Shown here in pieces: positions 57,001-63,000 of a stretch of 64,000 bases of DNA. How positions within the stretch are numbered: the first letter of the stretch is position 1; each line of letters starts with the position of its first letter. A program made the translations under genes and the position numbers. The notes under the pieces were generated by a model. It was not told the origin of the DNA and did no database searches. It worked only from the letters and a program-made list of their open reading frames with translations. The stretch comes from Pratylenchus scribneri (Eukaryota; Nematoda; Chromadorea; Rhabditida; Pratylenchidae), in contig JAQSEB010000016.1 in assembly GCA_030063045.1 (NCBI GenBank), forward strand, positions 620,001 through 684,000, in the 5' to 3' direction.

Positions 57001-60000
57001 TTGTTTTGTCAGGAAGCTTGCAGAATTTTTGGTTGTATTTGCAGCGAGCTGTGTCTCCGGCCGGGGAAACAAAGGTGAGATCTTCGTGGTTTATTATGAT
57101 CGTGGTTTTGAACAGAAAGCAATTTTCCACGGACCATGTTTTCCAGGTCCAACCTACGATTGGTAACCGCTTTGCTGGGATGAGCTGCTTATTTGTATGC
57201 CACAGTTCATTTTCTTGAACTAGCGAGTCGATTCTGCACCGCTTTTGCGAGATCATGTGAGTGCATTCTTGTTGTGTGACATCCATTTGCTCTGGCTGAA
57301 ATCTCTCTTTGATTTGATCATCAAAGGGATTTGTGTATTCGCGGAGGCTTTGTTTGATTATGCGACAAGCCCAAGCGTCTTGTATAGCGTCAACTTGGTT
57401 TGGTTTGTATATTTTGATTGTTTGTGGAATGGGATCAGAGAGAATAGGTGTATGGATTTTGGGACATTGCATGGCACTTGGAATTTTCCAATATGTACCT
57501 TGGACATGTTGCTGACAAATGATGGGGTGAGGTGGATTGATTTGGGCGAATGCAGGGGCAAAAGAGAGAGCTAGTAGGGTGAAAAGGAACAATTGAGGAC
57601 CAATTGAGCTGGGAAGTTCCCAACTCTTGATCATTTTTGGGTCTGGAGGATTCTCGACCGGTTTATGTTCAATTTTGGCTGGTTCGGGGATTTTGACCTT
57701 TTCCTCATTTTCTGGAAGAGGCTTTGAAATGGAATTGATTTCGCCTGGTTTAGAATTCATGTCAGAGATGATCTGCTGTCGAACTAATTCGCTGATTTGT
57801 TCGATATCAAGCGCGTTGATTTGATTTTGAGGATTGTACTGTGGATTACGATTTTGGTTATTGGAATTGCGATTTTGATAGTTTCCCCCACGATTTTGGT
57901 GATTTCCTCTATTCGAATTGTTTCCTCTGTTTTGAAAGTTTGGATTTCGATTGTTTGATCTCTGATTAGAAATTGGGGTGAAATTGGGATTGTTGAGAAA
58001 TCGGCACCGGCTATTTGAGTGTCCGGAACGTTTGCAGTGCGTGCAGAAATAATTATTTTTGTTGAATTGGCCTTGGTTATTTTGGTTGCGATTGTTTTGT
58101 TGGTTTCGTGAAAACGTATTTCGATCAGTGTTGCGCTGATTGAAATTGTTTTGCGGTTGATTGTTTGGGATAAATGAATTGAATTTGCCCTGTGAATTTT
58201 GCTGGGGTTTGCTTGTGCCTGTGCCGTTCATCGCCCATAGTTGTCGGTCATTCCTTTTTAACGCTAGCATGCTTTCTACCTCCAGTGCTTTGTTGCGTGC
58301 TGACTCCAAGTCTGCATGTGCGCCTGTAAGCTTGACGAGGAAGGATATCTCCGGGTCGAGTTTGTCCAAAAGGACTTCGCATAGACGTTGGCGGCGCTCT
58401 TGAGGGGTAAGCGTGGAATAAGCCGACTCGACTAATGGTGTCAATTTCTCGATTAGTTGCGATACTGTTTCGCCAGACTCATGCTTGGAGGCGGAAAGGG
58501 TAGCTCGCGCAAGGTCACGCTTTTGGGGCGAGTCTATTGTGGCGGTTAAATGTTTGAGGGCATTTTCTAGCGTGTCTTTCTTTTCGGCCTCTAATTCCTC
58601 CAATATTTGTCTCGGATGCCCTTCGAGCATCAGTTTCAACCTTCCCAGCTTCTCCCCTTCGCTCCATTTCGTCCCTAATGCCTCAATATAATCCCGGAAC
58701 TTAGTGGCCCAGGCGGAGAATGACTGCGAACTGGAACTGGAAAAAGTGCCCAACCCTTCACTGGTTAGTGCGAGAATGAATTTTCCATTTTCGCCTGCCT
58801 CGCCATCATCATTTGCATCATCGAATACTTCATCATCTTCAAAATTTGCTGTATGGATTGGGCTGTTGTGTCTTGGAGCGCTTTTGGGAGGGGGTTTGTG
58901 GCTAAATGGAGGAGGATATGGAGGGTTTGCGAAGAAAGACTGTTGGAAATTTTGATTGAAAGAAGGCATAGCCGAATTTTGTGGTCCAAAATTGCCGGCT
59001 TGGTTTGAATTTTGAGGAAGATCGCTGAGAACGCTGTCGAATTTTGCTTTTATGGTGTCAAATCCCATATTGGTGTCGCTTGCGAGCGTTGCTATTGCTT
59101 TCGCGTTCTTAACTACTTCGCGGTGGATGTTTCTCAAGGATCTGTTGACCGCAGTTTCGAAATTTTTAAGATCAATGGGCAATATTTTTGTGGCTCCGTC
59201 ATATGACTGGAATATTTTTGTCCCCACCTCTTCGGCGGCTGAAGAAGAAGACATTTTGATGCCGCCGTCCACAAAATTTTGCCCAATGCTGATTGCTGTC
59301 CGAAACCGCTGCTGTAATTTTGAGAAACTGTTTGGGAACATGGTTTGGGCATTTTCGGTTTATCGTTTTTGTGATTGATAGTTGGGGAGGGCAACAATAT
59401 TAAGTGCCCAGGCTTTCCTTTTAATAAAGATTTCGGAAACTTTTCCCTATGGGAAGAGTTCTCAAAACCTTTTCCCTAAAAGCTTTCCCTTTGGGAAAAA
59501 ATTTTTAGAACTTTGCCCTTTGGGAAGAGCTCTTAAAGCTTTCCTTTTAGGAAAACTTTGCCTTGGTTGGGCCGTTGAGGGAGTACAGTATGTCTTTGGT
59601 AACGGGGAACCCGGATTTTGGTAAGGTTGCCATCTTGAAATTTTTCCCCATTGTTTTGGTTTATGTGCCCAAGTGAAAGGGGTTAACTACTGAAATGATT
59701 TATTGATGGGAGAAAAGGGTTGTATTGTGATGGGAGAAAAGGAAATGTGAAGTTTATTTTTGGTTTGGGGGATTTTGTATGATCCCTCTTGTCTACCTTT
59801 GCTGTGTGCCCTTCGATGAATGGAATTGGGCAATACTGCACAAGGATGAGTCCACCCAAACTTGCTTGTTCCTGCCGGGTTTGATCTGTTTTTGTTAAAT
59901 TTTTGATTTTTTGAATCTGATATTTCCCTTTTTAAAAGAGAGGGTCAAGGTACTTGTATACTTTGTATCCGCCAGAACCCTTAAAAAATTTCGATTTTTT

Positions 60001-63000
60001 TTTCGCTTTAAAATCAATTTTAAATGTTTATTAATGCATTTTTATAACAAAAAAAAACAACAAAGTGAATTAAATGGGGTATATTTGTGAAACTTGAGAC
60101 CAAAAATGGAAAAAAATATCGGGTCCTCCAAATTCTTTTCGCCACATAAATTCATGCACATAGCTTATAACTGCTGATCGGTGTGTGCCAAAGCGTTTCT
60201 TATGCCCATGTTTGAATCCAGTAATATGTAAATTCAAAAACCTGAAGTAGAAAATTATTAATTTTTGATCCCTTTTTCTCACCTGTTTGATTGATAAGTG
60301 ACTATCAGCAAAAAAAGTTCCCTCGTAAAATCCTTTTGATGGTTGTTTTCCGTTATGATTTTTCCGCCAATTGCAAATCTATAGTGGATTCCGACGATTT
60401 TTAATCCATTTGTAGCACATTGCCTTGCAACATTCGCAAACTCTTTGTGTGTGAAGTAAATTTAATTCTTTGAACCAATTTTCAAATTCCTTGTCAGAAA
60501 GGCGTAATTTGTCGAATAAATCGCGTAATTTGAACTCTTTTAATTCTTCCTTAGCTAAAAAACATAAATTAAACATTTAAAATTGATTTTAAAGCGAAAA
60601 AAAAAAATCGAAATTTTTTAAGGGTTCTGGCGGATACAAAGTATACAAGTACCGAGGGTCAATTTTATTCATCAATTTTGGGTGCCCTGAGGGTCCCCAA
60701 AAGAGATGAAGAAAAATTGAATTGAGCCAGGTGGGATAATTTCCGAAAGATTGTTTCATTTGTGGCTTATTGATGTTCCCCCATTTCTACCTCACTGTGT
60801 CCCTTTGCCAACTGAAGAGTGGGCCACAGTGCGCACCGAAAAGTCCGCGTCCAAGCCTTCTTCCTGCCTGATTGATCTGTTTATAAGTGTATTAATCTGG
60901 GATTTTCTTTTTTTTTTTTGAGGAAGGTGTGAGGACGAGCTGCTTTGGGTACCGGAATAAGGTTACCAATAATTTGAATAAGAATAGAAGAGGGAATTGG
61001 TTTGGGTCAGATAGGGTAGTTGCGAAAATTATTTGGACCTAGGGAGTGTGTGTTTGGGGTTCTTTGGCCCACATTTTCTACCTCTGAAGTGCCCTGCGTC
61101 AACTGGAAACGGGCCTCAATACCCAATCAAGAAGACTGTTGCTGCTACTGCTTGCACTTGCTGTTTATTTGAAAGAGTTTTTTGAATTTGTTAGCTGAAA
61201 TGAGTAATTTGGAATGGGTGGGGAATTTGTGAGGAAAAAGGAAGAAATTAAAAGTGATTGAGAAGTGGATATCAATGTTAAATGATAAAGCGGAGTGATG
61301 GCTTCCCACCTTTTAAATTCTATCGTTGGGTCCCAACGATGGATTTTGTTTAATATGAATGGGAAAACGGAAATATTCGCCTGCGATGGGAAAGGCCTAC
61401 AGTAAAAAGTCATTTGAAAATGAATGTGAAATGCCTTTGGCTAAAGTGGTTTGGACATTGGCCTCCTTTTTCTAATGTGGATTTGATCGCATTTTCCATA
61501 AGATCGTCCCTTTCTTATTTCCTCTTTGTTTACGCCTTTATTCTTTTTGCTTTCCCATGGCCCCCGCCGCCACCTTCCCTTAAAAGAAAGGAATAGACGG
61601 AAGGAAAAAAAATGCGATAATGGTTTTTGCGGGGGAAGGGGGCAGTGGGAATGTTGATGGAACGATGAGGAATGCTGCAGTGTTTTTCCCCTCTGGGAGG
61701 GATGCGCCGATGATTCGCTAATGGGAATTGGAAGAAGGAAGGGCGGTACAGTAGGCTTCCTACTGTCCCAAATTGTTGAAGTGAAAGGATTTTATTTTTG
61801 GGAAGATTTTGATTTGGAGAGTATGAGGGATATTGGCGAAATTGAGGCGAAACATTTTCAGAATTTTGTAAAATGAGAGATAGGATGGGCTAGAATATGC
61901 AAAATTTGCCAATGGGGTATTTAAAGTTATAAAATTGGCATTTTGGAAGTGTTTTTGATGATTGGACCCTAAATTGTTGAAAAGGAACTAAAATGACTGG
62001 ATGGATTTTTGAGTTTTGGGGTTTTGGGAAGGGAGAGGGAGATTTGTCCATCATTTGTTATCAAATCATTTGACAGTTTAATTGATTTTATTTTTGTCTG
62101 GTAGGACCATTTTATTAAAATGGTGAGGTGTTTGGGATGGATTGGGATTTTAGCAAATTTTGGATGAGGCTTTATTTAAAATTGCTGTTGGAGGCGGGGA
62201 GCCTCCCTTTTGATGCTAAAATGCCATTTGATTAGTTAAAATTTGATGTGGAACCGCAAGCCTTTTAACAAAGGGAATTGGAGGAGAAAAAAAAAATAAA
62301 TAAATATGGGGTGTGAACTTGAGGAAATTAGGCAGGTTTGCATTTAGATAGAAATGATAATGGGAAAAAGTAGGGAATTTGTGTCAAGATTTGAATCTTC
62401 AAATCAGTTGACATTTTAATTTTTTATTGTGGGCTAGAATTTAATTTTGCGCTTTTGTTTGATTTTATGATGATTAAGTTGCTGCGCTTTTATTTGAATT
62501 GGAATTATTGAATTGGCTGCGCCTTGATTTGTTATTGAAATTGCCCATTTTGATGAGTGCTGCCCTTTGATTGAATATTAGCCCCTATTTTTATTGCAAT
62601 TTTTATTTGGGCTTTTGGTATATTGGGGCAGCAAAAATAAGAATGAATTAGAGAGCGCTGTGATGATTTGGGCAAGTGAATGTTGTGCTGGGCGCAGCAA
62701 AAATGATTGGAATAAATGAAAATGTTTGGTAGGCGCTGGGCAATATGAAGGAGCAGAAGTGTGTTTTTGGAATGGACGCCATTTTGAATATATTAAACGC
62801 GCCCTTTTTTGTTGAGTGGAGGGCCGGAGGGAAATGCCGCGAGCGACACCGGCGATGGAGAGGTTGACCCAGACGGGCAACCATTCGGTGCCTACCAGTA
62901 AAGAATAGGATGGCCAGTCCTATCTTTTGGTTTGGGGCTGATGGAAGAATGGGGAAGAGGAATTGGGTATGGGAATGGGTGATGGATGAATTGGGAATTG

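Larger units (their letters stand above)
59342..62879 (-). other. Long 5' leader of the giant retroelement
   Basis: About 3.5 kb separate the primer-binding site from the polyprotein ATG. No ORF is supported. It contains a stem-loop repeat cluster (59420-59560), three diverged leader repeats and a Merlin derivative. The leader may hold splice donors for the helicase mRNA, but none was pinned down. Confidence 0.7.
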
